A program made the translations under genes and the position numbers. Shown here in pieces: positions 52,400 through 64,000 of a DNA stretch of 64,000 nt. The stretch comes from Dromaius novaehollandiae (Eukaryota > Chordata > Aves > Casuariiformes > Dromaiidae): assembly GCF_036370855.1 (NCBI RefSeq), contig NC_088102.1, positions 16,659,001 through 16,723,000 of the forward strand, read 5' to 3'. Position 1 is the first letter of the stretch. Each line of letters begins with the position of its first letter. The notes beneath the pieces were generated by a model. It made no database searches. It was not told the DNA's origin and was given only the letters and a program-made list of their open reading frames with translations.

Positions 52400-53301
52400 C
52401 TTATGGAAGTATATAGCTTCTGTGAGAAATCTAGATTACAATATAAGGAGGTGAAAAGCATGGTATTTGGCCTTTATTTCCTGGAAGGGACACCCCTGGG
52501 GACCACTGTTATCATTGCAATCCATTACCCCTAGACAGAACTGGGAGCTGCTCTGTTTAACACTCCAGCTTCTGGAGTGCAGATGGCCAGCAGACAGTCA
52601 TACCTTGCAATAGCTGTGCCTCCTCCTGGAAACAGCAGACACGTTTAGCATCAATTCATATCTAGTAATTGATATTAAAAGGCAGGTGTCAGACAATATG
52701 TACCTGCCTGCCACAGCTTTAAGACTCACAACTTTGAACACAGTTGAGTGTATGCACGTGCTCTAGATTCACACACGATGAACTTGTACTCTATCAGAAC
52801 CGAGCCAAAGACTACCATTACTCCATCTGGAAAACTAAGATGTCCAGCAAAAAATATAGAGCAATTTCATAGAGCGTTATCCCATCAAAAGCACAGTAAA
52901 AAAACACACAAAAAAGCTGACAACACCAGAAAAGCTGCTAGAAAAATCTAAACAGTAGAAAATAAGGACTTTCTGTATAAATCTCACTTCTTTTTTGTAT
53001 TTACCATTCCCACACTGGCCTCTCTTTCATTACACTTCTATACAAAGCATGGACTGGCTCTGTTCATGATTAAAGCTCTCACCTCCATACAATTTGCAAT
53101 TGCAACCAAGCCTTCTACCATCAAGATTCAAGGTAATTATTTTGCATTTCATTTCCATGACTGTGGCAGCACTTAATCAACAAAGTCCCTACTTATATGT
53201 ATTTATATAGATATACATGTATATATACACACACACATACATACACACGACAAATACTGTTGCAGTTATCTTCACCTCCCGTGGTCAGAGTGTCAGTCAT
53301 C
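52400..53301 (-). other. C14orf132: Start of C14orf132 3' UTR (far end unknown)
   Basis: Sequence after the TAG stop, reading toward lower coordinates, must be 3' UTR. The poly(A) site cannot be fixed by eye. Minus-strand AATAAA hexamers (TTTATT on the plus strand) occur at 52473-52478, 51922-51927, 49803-49808 and 49329-49334, and any could be used. I recall long 3' UTRs for mammalian orthologues, so several kilobases toward 47-49 kb may be transcribed. The left boundary given here is only the nearest candidate hexamer with some margin. RNA-seq or 3'-end reads would settle it. Confidence 0.5.
53192..53250 (-). repeat. UG/UA-rich tract in the proximal C14orf132 3' UTR
   Basis: On the plus strand this is mixed TA and CA dinucleotide repeat. 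In the mRNA sense it becomes a UGUGUGUAUAUAUACA-like run starting about 50 nt after the stop codon. It contains a perfect Pumilio-type octamer (UGUAUAUA) at 53222-53229 and UG-repeats of the kind bound by CELF or TDP-43-type proteins. It may simply be a microsatellite; its placement in the UTR makes a regulatory role possible but unproven. Confidence 0.6.
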
Positions 53302-53610
<309 letters not shown>

Positions 53611-54947
53611 CTAGCCAACCTGCAAAAATATTATTTCATGTACATGGTGCTAAGCTGTCAGGAATCTCAAACACATGCACATGCATGTATTTTACATTAT
53701 TTCTTCCATAACCTTCATTCTGCATTCAAATATCTCTATTCCATTTCTGTTAGAATCAATATGATTGCAGGAAACCAATAATATTACATGTAATTTACAC
53801 AGGAGCTAGCACGCATACTCTGAATCAACTTAAATAATTTATAGATTCAAAAAGAAGAGCTACAGTTATCCACAAATTACGCCTATACAAAAAGGTAGGT
53901 TTACAGCACATCTGTTTTGTGACTAATGATTACCAGCAATGGGATCATGCTGCACAGAGGAATCAGGCAAGCAGAATGAGGAAGTGATGCAGGGAGTTCA
54001 TTCTCCCTTCATGTATGGCTCAAAAGCAAACCCTTGATTTATACAGAGATCATTGCAAAAGTTCTTACTGTAAGAAGGTAACTGTAAGGTGGAGTGTATG
54101 CAGTGCTCTAAATTCACTTGCAAAACACACCACTGCAAAGATGCAGGATTCAAAAACCTATACAGCAGAATTCAGATTGGATTATGAAAAGCAAGACTCT
54201 CCACAGCAATGAAGTGGCAGATTTCCAGCACTTCTCCCACCTCAGACTTCTCCTACTGAGAGGTATACAGTTTCTTTGTTGTACTTGGTGGACTTATCAG
54301 CAGTACCAGAAGTTCTCAGCAAGATGGCAGTTATTCAGCATGAGACTATGGAAACGTTAAAGTAAAAAGGAACCATTTACTCTTGTCCTCATACAGGTTT
54401 CAGTTGTCTTCCCAACCTCATCTCAGATACCAATGCAAATTCTTCATGCTTCAACAACTGCTTTACCCTATGGATGGAGGTGCAAAGCCACATCCTCCCC
54501 CAAACGTATGGATTTCTTGATCAGGCAAGAAAAGGTTACGTACTGCAGGGCTAGGACTGTCTACTACTACTAAGAAAAGGGTCACATAAAAGCTTTTTGC
54601 TTTCATCTTTGTTCCTTGCACTTTTAGGAATGCAGGTCTGGGAGAGTCTGCCCTAGTTCACTGAGTCCAGACTCCACAGTCACATGCAGCTGGAGGACAT
54701 TTTTTCAGAGAGAGAGCTGCAGAACATCTGCTTCACTAATCTGTAGATTCCCAGGACATACACTGCTGAATATCCTGCAAAAAAAAGCCTAAAATCTGCT
54801 GAGCAATCTCAGAAACCACAACTGATAGTACCACAGGAAGAGCAGGAGCAGTGAGGGGTATCCTAAAGCCCCAGGCCTCTGCAGTATTCAGTAACTAAAA
54901 TCCCAGAGCATTATAGTAGGTAGACCAAACCAATGTCAGAACTGGGG

Positions 54948-54984
<37 letters not shown>
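54948..54984. repeat. Poly(A) run, 37 nt, in the C14orf132 intron
   Basis: The run is followed by CCCAAAAAACCCCCAAAAC. No poly(A) signal or retrocopied exon is visible upstream. In the minus-strand transcript it would be a long U tract. Alternation of A and C blocks after it suggests slippage decay. Confidence 0.95.
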
Positions 54985-54986
<2 letters not shown>

Positions 54987-55210
54987 CAAAAAACCCCCAA
55001 AACAGAACCATGTGTCCAAATATCTCTGCCAGCCTGACCTGAAGGGAAAAACCCCATAATGACTTCGATGACCCGTTTGACATCAAGCAATGAGTAAAAC
55101 CTAGACATCAGTGCATCCTACCTACATCCTGCTTTTAGATGTGGTCAAATAACAATGCTTCAAAGAAAGCTTAAAAAAAAAAAAAAATCTGATTTTTATA
55201 GGCAAGTCAT

Positions 55211-55734
55211 GTGTGAGAAATTGGAGACATCTTCCAACCTCAGCTTTGGAGCTACAGCTTCATGAGAAGAACCCACCTGAGAGATTTTTCTTCTCATAAC
55301 AACTTTCAGCAGTTTTGAAACATGAGTGTCCAGGCATTTGGACTGTATGAAATAATACTTGCATACATCACACCATCAAAAGTACATTGCATTTGGCAAT
55401 AAAAAGCTTTATGCACCAGCCAGTCTTCAAGGTAGACCTGGGAAAATACTATGCCCCTGACTTACTTGATGGGTGTGAGAAATTGGAGACATCTTCCAAC
55501 CTCAGCTTTGGAGCTACAGCTTCATGAGAAGAACCCACCTGAGAGATTTTTCTTCTCATAACAACTTTCAGCAGTTTTGAAACATGAGTGTCCAGGCATT
55601 TGGACTGTATGAAATAATACTTGCATACATCGCACCATCAAAAGTACATTGCATTTGGCAATAAAAAGCTTTATGCACCAGCCAGTCTTCAAGGTAGACC
55701 TGGGAAAATACTATGCCCCTGACTTACTTGATGG
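55211..55734. repeat. 262-bp direct tandem duplication, two copies
   Basis: The unit at 55211-55472 is repeated immediately at 55473-55734. My base-by-base comparison finds a single difference, A at 55370 and G at 55632. Each unit runs from GTGTGAGAAATTGGAGACAT to CTGACTTACTTGATGG. The unit matches no repeat family I know, so this is a duplication of local single-copy DNA within the C14orf132 intron. The near identity implies a very recent event, ongoing conversion, or an assembly duplication. Confidence 0.97.
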
Positions 55735-56177
55735 GACACAGTCAAACTGCAATAGTAAAGAACACTACTAAGGTTTGGGTAGATTACACTGCTTTGTGTA
55801 TATGACTAAGCTCATTAATTACTGAAGCTCATTAATAAAAATAACCGCAGGCCAGGCCTAGAAACTGAGAGCAAGGGAAATCCTATAGATATTCTGAGCC
55901 TATCAAAAACGGATTCAACAATTGCCTCAAGATAAGCATAGACCTGGGTATCCATAGGACTGGATGGCTGGGGGTGAGGGAAAGGGAGAGCTAAGTTTTT
56001 CCAGGAATGAAAAGAAGCAGTGGAATATCTGAGGAAACTGGCAGCCTATACATTAGGAGCTTTCTGAGAAGAGGGAAAGTTCGTTATGTGTTACCTTGCT
56101 AATAACAAATTGACTCAATAAGAAAGGTCTCTGCATAGGGGAAACCTATGGGATTACTGAGATGACTTTCCATGCTG

Positions 56178-56240
56178 ACACTGAAGGTCAGTGGCAGAGC
56201 TGGGAATAGCATCTGAATTTCCTTACTCTTCATCCTGAGC
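56178..56240 (-). mobile_element. MIR/CORE-SINE-like fragment
   Basis: AAGGTCAGTGGCAGAGCTGG followed by GAATAGCATCTGAATTTCCT and TACTCTTCATCC parallels the reversed SINE core 'GTGGCAGAGCTGGGAATAGA..CTCCTGACTCCCAGTCC'. The element is short and lies in the C14orf132 intron. Confidence 0.5.
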
Positions 56241-57619
56241 TTTGATGAAATTTAGATTAAATACAAATCTTAATGTGTGTTGAGGGTTTACTTATGTTTA
56301 AACAGTGAGCTTGGGAATGGCTATAAAGAGGCAGAGGAACTGAGTTCTTGCAGGCTACAGCAGTCCATGTGACTAGATCTCCAGAGCCCCATTTCTGTTC
56401 TGCAGCATTTTCAGCCTGTGTCCTTGCCCTTTACCATCTTTTCTCAATCACTGTGGTAGAGAGCAGGCATCGCGTGCTCAAGAGAGTAACCCGGATATCA
56501 TCTTCAACTTGACAGACAACTTCTACATGCAGAGTCTTCAGGTTCTAGAAGATATCTCTGTGAGGCTCCCTTGCTTATGCTTACTCACCTATATACTAAA
56601 AAAATCTTGTTCAGACTCTCATCACCATCTTTTCCAGTAATCAGGGCACAGCCCTACTTCTGGTCCTAACATAAGCAGTTCTGTCTTGCCTGTGTCCAAC
56701 TGGAAGACGCTAGCAAAGATCATCTCTGATCATATCACCTGTGTGTTTCACACACTGGGTCCCCTTTCCTTTTCACTGGCATCCAAACGTGACCCTGTCT
56801 TCATGGTCATGACCCATTCTCACCCCACTCACTCACCCATCACGTCACATTCACAGTATCACCTCCTATTTCCATGTGGCTTATATGAACCCAACGCATT
56901 CCCTTATCCACCTGTTAAATTTCAAACAAGCACCTTCGTGCCTTATCCCATGTTTCCCACACATCTGCAAAGCCACTTAACTGTTCCCTTCAAAATTGCT
57001 ACCAAAATCTTCTGCTTTGATAGTTTGCTGGATAGACTTATTTTGTTGTTCTCCCTAAAAAACACTCTTGCTGCAACGCCAACCAATCCCCCCCACTTCC
57101 CATGGTTTCCATGCTGTTGCTTTCACCTTCCAACCTGTAGACTACATCAGAGTCTCACTACTTGCAAATAATTTTGGACTTTAGGTATTATTATTCTTTC
57201 CACAACACCTTTCTCAATAAGGCTTTCATCTACAGCTGTGTGACTGACCAATAACCCCTACAGTGGGAGAAGGCTCAGAGGAGATGAGCAAGGGCAAGGT
57301 GCCCATGAAGCCCAGGAATAGTGCAGGATGCAACTTGTTAATCACAGCTGTTGCACTGAGAACTGACTTTTTCTCAACACGAAGGGCACCAGAGGATGAC
57401 CTTTGTGTTAGATAAGCAGCTGTATCGGTTGAGTGGATCAACTGGTGTAAACATTTCTTCCTGAGCTGATCAAAACAATGCGAATGTCTCCCTGAGATTA
57501 GCCACACTAGCATGAGGGAAGCATATATGTAGCTCAGCCCAACACAGAGTACAAAACCTGAACAACTAACAAAGGAATTTTGAAGAGAGCAACAGGCTTG
57601 AGCTGACTTCGACCCACAT

Positions 57620-57930
57620 ATTCCTTCTCAGCGACTGGGGACGCCCAGCATCTTGATGGTGAGCCTACTATAGAGACCAGTAATAGCAATCACATTGGTA
57701 TTGTGACTGAACTCTATAAGTGTACACTTGTATTGTGATTTCAGTATATTGCTGCATCATACTGCTAAATCAAAAATCCTGTGTAACATCAAATATCTTC
57801 AAAGTAAACTTTTACATTAACCATTGCACTCTCCATCTGTGTGGAATATCTAAAAGAACCTGGTCAGAGAGTACTGGACTCTGACAAGCTGAACCCCTCG
57901 GGCTCAGTAATGGCAGAATAAAAGCCCTTC
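57620..57930 (+). mobile_element. Possible LTR-derived fragment
   Basis: This block differs in style from its surroundings. It has GACTGGGGACGCCCAGCATC near 57637, a TATA-like ACTCTATAAGTG near 57712, CAAAGTAAACTTTTACATTA near 57798, and CCCCTCGGGCTCAG with GCAGAATAAAAGCCC near 57893-57928. Such combinations occur in avian endogenous-retrovirus LTRs. I could not define TG..CA ends or a target-site duplication, and no internal viral coding is present, so at best it is a solo or broken LTR. Confidence 0.3.
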
Positions 57931-57932
57931 CT

Positions 57933-57970
57933 GCTGTAGTACTAGTAGTAGTACTATTACTACTAGCAGC
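57933..57970. repeat. TAG/CTA trinucleotide hairpin
   Basis: GCTGTAGTACTAGTAGTAGT then ACTATTACTACTAGCAGC forms an imperfect inverted repeat of TAG units. It abuts the possible LTR fragment on its left. Confidence 0.7.
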
Positions 57971-59582
57971 ATCACAGTATGTTGGATTTACCATGGTCTA
58001 TGAATAAAAGGGGAACCAATCTTGCCTTCCTGAAGCCACACCACAGAAGGCTGCCTTCAGCATTAAATGCCATTGGCATTAAATTACCATGCCCCAAACC
58101 CACCCAGACGGAAAATCAGTCTCTTTCAACACCTTGCCCTTCAACTCCTGCACCTCACTTTGATTCTCCCAATTATCCTTCCCTTTGGTACCAAACTGCA
58201 CCCCTCCTGGTGGTGGAGAGCTGTGCTACAAAGGCAGCTAAGCAGGACAGGATCAGAGGGAATAAACCATGTCTACTCTCCATGGTGGTGGCTGTAACCT
58301 ACAAGTGACAAATGACAGCATTTGAGAACCTTAAGGACCAAGTGGCTTTTATTTGCTTGCTATTCCTAACATTTTAGAGAGCTATAAAAGACAGTCTCTT
58401 TCAAAGCTGACTGCTGAATAATTTAATTTACACTAGAAAATATCATGTCACATTCAAAATGAAAAAGAGAATAATGAAGTATCACGATGGATATGCCATA
58501 TTACCTAATCCACATTAAATAAAATTATCCTTGAGATCAAATATGATTAGACAAAAGCAGTTTGCAAGAAACTAAACAGGAATTTGCAAAATTCAAATTT
58601 GATACATTCCCCCTACATCAATCATTTTTACTTCCAGTTTCAGCATGGAGTGTTTTAAAGAAAACAAAAGCATTTCACAACAAGCCCAGCTTGATTATGT
58701 TTGGAATCCAATCCCACCAACCTGTTTTATGTCTTGGGATTATGTAAGGAAAACACTGGTAAGCTGAATCAGTATTTCTTTTCATTTAGGGAGTGCCATA
58801 AAAGACAATTCTGATTTCAAACAGTTGTGACAAGTGTATTTATGCAGCAGTGTTCTCATTTAACAGCTATGAAGACACTAGAGATCCTCGTAGCAAATGA
58901 CGAACACCCCATACTGTCAGCAGACAGACCTCTATCTGAGGTGCTTGCCTTTTTAGCAAATCATTTTAAGGGAACCAGCACTTAGGTTTAGACCAATTGT
59001 GCCCTTAACTGCAACAACCATCATGGAGGCAATCAAAATGTGAATGTTTGCAACACACGTAGAGGTCCACGTATATATAATCAGAAAGACGCATGCATAT
59101 GTGCCCAAGATGGTGAGAGGTCATGAGAATCGTTCTGATGAGTGATATCTGGTTTGTGGGTCATAAATTCTCTACCCTCCGTGAGTTATTTGAGCTGACA
59201 AGCTTCCACACTGTTAGTCCACATGGTGCTGTCACAGAGGCAGGGAGCATTCATATAACAGCACAGCGACACACACACTGCAAATGATGTCAGATCTGAA
59301 TCTTAAACAGTGTAAGGCTCAAAAAGGCTGTTTTCTCCATCTGAGAGGAACACATGGTGAAACAGCTCATCTGAGTCTCCGAAAGGCTTGCAGTGACCTG
59401 TTATAAAGCACTGACATTCAGCACCTGGCACAGACTTGTTCTGTAAAAGTGACTTCCAGTTTCTCTATTTGTAGGTTAGTAGCACTTCACTGCAGATCTG
59501 GAAATAAACCTCGCTGCCAATTTCCAGTCTGCAGAAATCGTCTCTTGCATTCTCCCCTTCTCATTACTAAAATGGCCTCACG

Positions 59583-59853
59583 TAAGAACACAGGAGTGGC
59601 CATTTGGGGTCAGGCAAAAAGTCCATCTCCCCTGTACGTTAGCTCTAACAGTGGCCAAAAAATAGAGGCTTAGGAAAGAGTAAGAACAGAAACAGGCAAG
59701 CATACCCGATACTACCCCTTAACATCTCAAAGCCTCCCACTGTTTTCAGCTTAGGAGCTTCATAAACCAGATGCTGTTTCTACAGATTTAGTAACTCTCA
59801 AAGAATTTCACTACCACGAACTTGTCTAGTCTCAGCCTGAGCTCATCTAAAGC
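59583..59853 (-). mobile_element. Ancient CR1 relic
   Basis: Two blocks match the antisense CR1 motif series known from turtles and birds. The first, GTAAGAACACAGGAGTGGCC then GGGGTCAGGCAAAAAGTCCA and AACAGTGGCC, mirrors 'AAGAACGGCCATACTGGGTC'. The second, near 59815-59853, reads CACGAACTTGTCTAGTC then GAGCTCATCTAAAG. The spacing between blocks fits one element. No open coding remains. Confidence 0.75.
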
Positions 59854-62800
59854 CGAGTATCATTCTCAATCCAGCCTCTTACTGCCATTTAACAGTACGG
59901 GTTGCCCGGTGATTGAAGTGACATAAATCATCCTTGGGAGATGCCCCCCTCTCTCCACTGGAGAGGAGGAAGCACAGACGATTAGTATCGACTAGCAATC
60001 TATCTTCTTGGTAGATTAACTTTGGTGAGATGAATATCATCCTTAGTCTTGACGTCTTCGTTCTCCCAGAAGGTGTAATACTGCTGGTCCCTTCCTCTGC
60101 AATCTTTTGTGTGAGATATTCCATTTAGGGCTGTGAGACATCCAGTCCCTACGCTAATGGGAGCTGTGAAGTGTCTGTGATAAGCAGCAGGCTAAGGACA
60201 GAAAGTCTGCAATGCTTCCTGTGCTTTCTCTGTTTGTTTGTCCGTGCCTCTACTGAAGCAAAGGCACACAAATTTACATCAGCGAAAAGTGTCACCCGTG
60301 TCACTGACATTACAAAGACCTGTCTGTTTTAGCCTCAAAGACCTTTTATAGTTCAGGCAAAGCTATGCAGCTTGTGTGCTGCCCTCCCTGAGACCACTGG
60401 GCAAGGAGGCTGTAAAAAGGGTTAACTGGAAAAACACGACGATGAGGAACGTGGCATGAGCAGATGGCGAGAGCGAACGCTGTAGCTCTGCTCCAAAATG
60501 AAATTCTTCTCCTAGCGACTATGCGAATAACCCTAAGTAGCACTAATAGTACATTTCTTGCTAAATGGCTTCTGAGATTGGCAAAGCAAGAATCCAAATA
60601 ATTAAATAACAACAGGCATAAAACCAAACAGCAAAATGTCAAGTGCTAATGAAAACACCCACTGTGCTTGAACACCTCCTACTGACATCCGTGAGGATGT
60701 TCTGGGCTCACGAGGAGGAAAACAAGGCTCTTGAATAGTTAAGTGATACACTTCCCAGTTAGCAGAAAAATCCTGTTTTATGGCAGATGTGATTCATGTG
60801 AAAGGGGGAAAAAACAAGTCAGGTACCAGTCACTGATACTTTAAAAATGATAGCTTTCTTAAGTAACACCACATAAAAATCTATCATTTAGCAATAGCAT
60901 TGCTCCATTTCTTTTGGAATCAGATGACATTCATTTTGGAGTCAGACAGAAAAGTATAATGTTCAGTTCCTAGCATCTCAGTGGGACGCCAGGCTTGGTA
61001 TAGCAATTTGAGAGCATAGGTGAAGCTTCCAGGGGACCGTTTTCAGGGGTTAGGAGTCCTCAGCAGCGTCTCTATCAGGTGTGCTGTGCCTCAGCCTCGC
61101 TACACTCCTCCCCTACACGCAATCTCTTGTGTCGCTCAGAAACATGCATATATTCTCCTCATCTAATGCACGTACTATTATGTAAACAAAGTATTCATTG
61201 CTATTATTTATGTACTGGTGATATCTGGAGAACCAAGTCCTTCTGTCCACACTTTGCCGCCTCCTGACTACTTACAACATGAGGGTTGGGCACACAGGGA
61301 CAATCAGGACAGTTATTCCACATTCACGGCAAGTGGATTAATTTAAATACATTAAACCCCCACATAATCAGAATTAAAGAGGACCTAAGGCAATCTTTTT
61401 TAATTCAATTAAACAGGTCTGATGCTGAAGGGGGAGGATCCATGCAACACCTTTATGCAGTTAACTTCAAATTCTCATTTTAATTAATTCAGGTCCTTAC
61501 TTCACCCTGAAATCTGTCTGTTTGAGAAGCTTAGGAAAAACAGCTGTTTATTTTCAAAATACAGTTGTCAAAATGCTCACCCTATCACTAGCTATAGAAA
61601 ATCTGCACTCTGGTTTGAAAGCATCAGGCTTTCACCTGTTATTTTTAATCTCATTAAAAGCTCTCCACCCTATCCCACATCTTTCCCATCAGTCTCCACT
61701 TTTCTTAGAATTCACAGTTTTCCAAGGACCTGTATATAACTTCCACTGCCGCCTTCTCAACTATTGCTAGGCTTGATATAATTTGGCTTTGTCCTTTTAG
61801 ATGAGATCATTGTTCAAGCTTGTATCTTACTGCAGAGCCGTTGAAGTATCTCAGAAGCCAGAAGGACGAGTTTCAGCCTTGCTGTTGAGCCACACTGAAA
61901 GTTACCTTCACCAACAGGTATCTGCATATGCGGGATAGGAATGTCCAAAGATGACCACAGCTGCAGCAGACATTTCAATTCCAAGTTTGCTGTTGGCTGT
62001 AGAAATCAGTTTGCCTTAACTAAGGTATTCCAATGGGAAACGAAGCTCAGGTAGATCTAGCTCCTAAGCACAGCTGTAGCTCTAGCGCCTTACATAAGAA
62101 CATGCCTTATGCAGTCTGGAGCACCTACTGTGGAAAGTTACTCTGTTAATTCAGCTGCACAAAATAGTGTAAACAACTGGCATGAAAATAAGTATTTTCA
62201 CTGTCACATTTCTGCATACATAGCATCCAAGATTCCTTAGTGATAAAAATGCTGTGATTCCATTCCCACAATTTACATCTGCTTAATTCCTCCTTGATTT
62301 TATTATTTTAAAACATCTATTATTTCAAAGAACCCTACTGCATTAAACTAACTATTATCATTCTCAATCAACTGCTGTTAGATCTCACCTTACAAGTGTG
62401 GAAGACAGGGAACAAAAATCTTTTTATTGTTAACAAGTGCTAAGTCTCCAAATGGAAATAGAGGAAGAGTTTTTCATCCCATCCCTGGTCCCAAGAGTTC
62501 TTCCTCTCCTTCGCAGCCAATTCCAGCAATACTGCATCACACAACAGAGCAAAAAATGCAAATTGTATCAAGCTTTGGATCTAAGTCGTATGTACTATAA
62601 ATGATGAACCTGAATATTCTAAATTGGAGTGGTGGTGGATTACACAAATGTGCATATGGCAGTCAAGCACAACTGACTTTAAACCATCTGGACATGCCAG
62701 AAAAAAACATTCAAACAGCTAGTTGAGCCTCCACATAACTGCAATACAATGAAATCTAGCATCCTCTTGGAGACACTATGCTAAAGTAGAAGATGTCTAG

Positions 62801-63114
62801 GTGCCATTTACATATAATTCTAACAATTTCCATACACACATATGCATAAAATAAAAAATACAAAGGGAACCAGAGAGGGGAATATTTATCAACATGGAAA
62901 AGCACAGTAGGAGGCTATAAAACTAATGATCAGTGTTACCATGCACAAGAGCTATTCAAATCTGTTCAAAATTTTCAAAACTGGCAAAAGGAAGGATCTT
63001 TGCACACTATGTAGAGTCACACTGTGGAACTCAAAGAACAGGAATTTTTTTAGAGATAAGAACTATCTGCTGAACAATACCAGTTTAATATTAAACCTGA
63101 CTCTGGAAGGGAGC

Positions 63115-63295
63115 GAAAACACCAAGTTTCTGAGTTTAAACTCCTCCCTAACCATGTGGGATAAGAAAGAGGTGGTGATTATCCCACCTCTTGGAGGGTT
63201 TCTTGCACCACCTTCTGATATTTTTGGCACTGGTCACTTCAAGGCCAAACTATTGGATTTACCTGGACTTAAATGGACTTCTGGCCAGGCCAGCA
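63115..63295 (+). mobile_element. Ancient CR1 relic overlapping a long open frame
   Basis: The reverse complement contains, in order, AGAAGTCCATTTAAGTCCAG, a GACCAGTGCCAAAAATATCAG block, GGTGCAAGAAACCC and TGGGATAA. These occur in the same order in the antisense CR1-type consensus (GTCCATCTAGTCCAGTATCC, CAGTGGCCAATACCAGA, GGTGCAAGAAACCCC). The 152-codon plus-strand frame at 62926-63384 runs across it and is therefore most likely fortuitous. Confidence 0.6.
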
Positions 63296-64000
63296 ATTCC
63301 TTTCTGATTTCTAACAATAGTTCCTCTATTTGGTGGGACACACAACCTGGGGGAAAAAAGAAAGGAACAGAGCCTAGAGCATGATGTCTTCTAGGACCGC
63401 TTAAGACACAAGGAGATGCTGCTGACTGGAAGCAAACACCAGCTACATGGTATCAGTGGAAGTTCCAGTTGTTCCTATGCAGAGACTAAGTGGCCATCCA
63501 TGTGTTGGAGGGTAAAGAGGAAAAGAAGTGTGACACAAGCAGGTTGTAATGACACTCCCTATTTATGAGAGCAAAAGCCATTCCCACCATAAACAGAAAA
63601 ATCAAATAATCACACACAAGTAGAAAAGCTACAAAGCAGAAGTAGGCTGTACAGAGAAACTGAATGAAGCCTAATTCTGTTTCTCAAAGTGAGAAAGGTC
63701 TGCACAGCCCCTTCCTCTGCTGCAATCTTTGCAGCCACGTTCCTCTCTGGTAAGATATCAATGTCTCATCACCAATTTACTGTTGTGGCCAAGGTACCTT
63801 GGTAGCAGAGAAAAGGACTGACCTTCATATTCTTTTGATCTTCCTGCTGCTCCCTTGCCTTTAGCCCAACAAGATATTTAGATTATTCCTGTTCTCGAGT
63901 GCAATGGAGGAGGGGGGTGTGCGTATGTGTGGGTGCAGGGATATTCAGCAGTCAGGATGCTTCTGAGAAAGACTAAAATAAATTCAAGGGGCAGGTGTTA

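Noticed and set aside
1..53301. Search for BDKRB2, the neighbour expected downstream from human synteny
   Set aside because: No frame shows seven hydrophobic segments or a DRY-type motif. The receptor gene must lie beyond the left edge, or its non-coding 5' exons cannot be recognised here.
54700..55000. Poly(A) run considered as the tail of a processed pseudogene
   Set aside because: No poly(A) signal, exon-like sequence or flanking target-site duplication was found upstream of the run.
56686..57171. 161-codon plus-strand open frame rich in His, Pro, Phe and Ser
   Set aside because: It arises from a pyrimidine-rich stretch. The residue bias follows base composition and no motif is seen. It also lies inside an intron on the opposite strand.
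62926..63384. 152-codon plus-strand open frame
   Set aside because: It overlaps an ancient CR1 relic and shows no protein family signature.

Overview
The window looks like bird nuclear DNA and is mostly non-coding. It is AT-rich and CpG-poor, carries avian-type CR1 retroposon ends, very old CR1 and MIR-like relics and simple repeats, and has no dense coding. Only one protein-coding exon can be defended: the terminal coding exon of the orthologue of human C14orf132, on the minus strand at 53302-53526. It has a clean splice acceptor and encodes the last 74 residues of a tail-anchored-looking microprotein. This places the window in the region equivalent to human 14q32.2 (chicken chromosome 5), where from memory the human order is TUNAR - C14orf132 - BDKRB2 - BDKRB1.

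Layout: (1) 1-40.6 kb is gene-poor sequence downstream of C14orf132 as that gene is read. It holds two recognisable plus-strand CR1 3' ends (2.25 kb and 12.03 kb), ancient CR1, MIR-like and tRNA-like relics, homopolymers and two isolated CpG-rich or GC-rich patches (23.5 and 30.3 kb). (2) 40.6-42.2 kb is a CpG-rich interval with an island-like core at 41.05-41.36 kb. It contains an E-box and two plus-strand consensus splice donors, and is a good candidate for an unannotated promoter or first exon. (3) 42.2-53.3 kb is non-coding; its right-hand part must include C14orf132 3' UTR of unknown length, beginning with a UG/UA-rich tract that contains a Pumilio-type site. (4) 53302-53526 is the coding exon. 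(5) 53527-64000 is the intron upstream of that exon. It holds a 262-bp tandem duplication differing at one base, a 37-nt poly(A) run, a possible LTR remnant and two degenerate CR1 relics. The first exon, expected to encode about nine residues, lies beyond the right edge.

The most interesting observation concerns the C-terminal membrane segment of the C14orf132 product. It aligns with the membrane segment of the TUNAR/BNLN microprotein, whose gene is its neighbour in mammals, at 9 of 18 positions. This suggests the two genes are ancient tandem paralogues and that C14orf132 might act like a regulin on a membrane pump. No bacterial-type system, CRISPR array, tRNA or rRNA gene was found. The long open frames elsewhere look like chance or repeat-derived frames.
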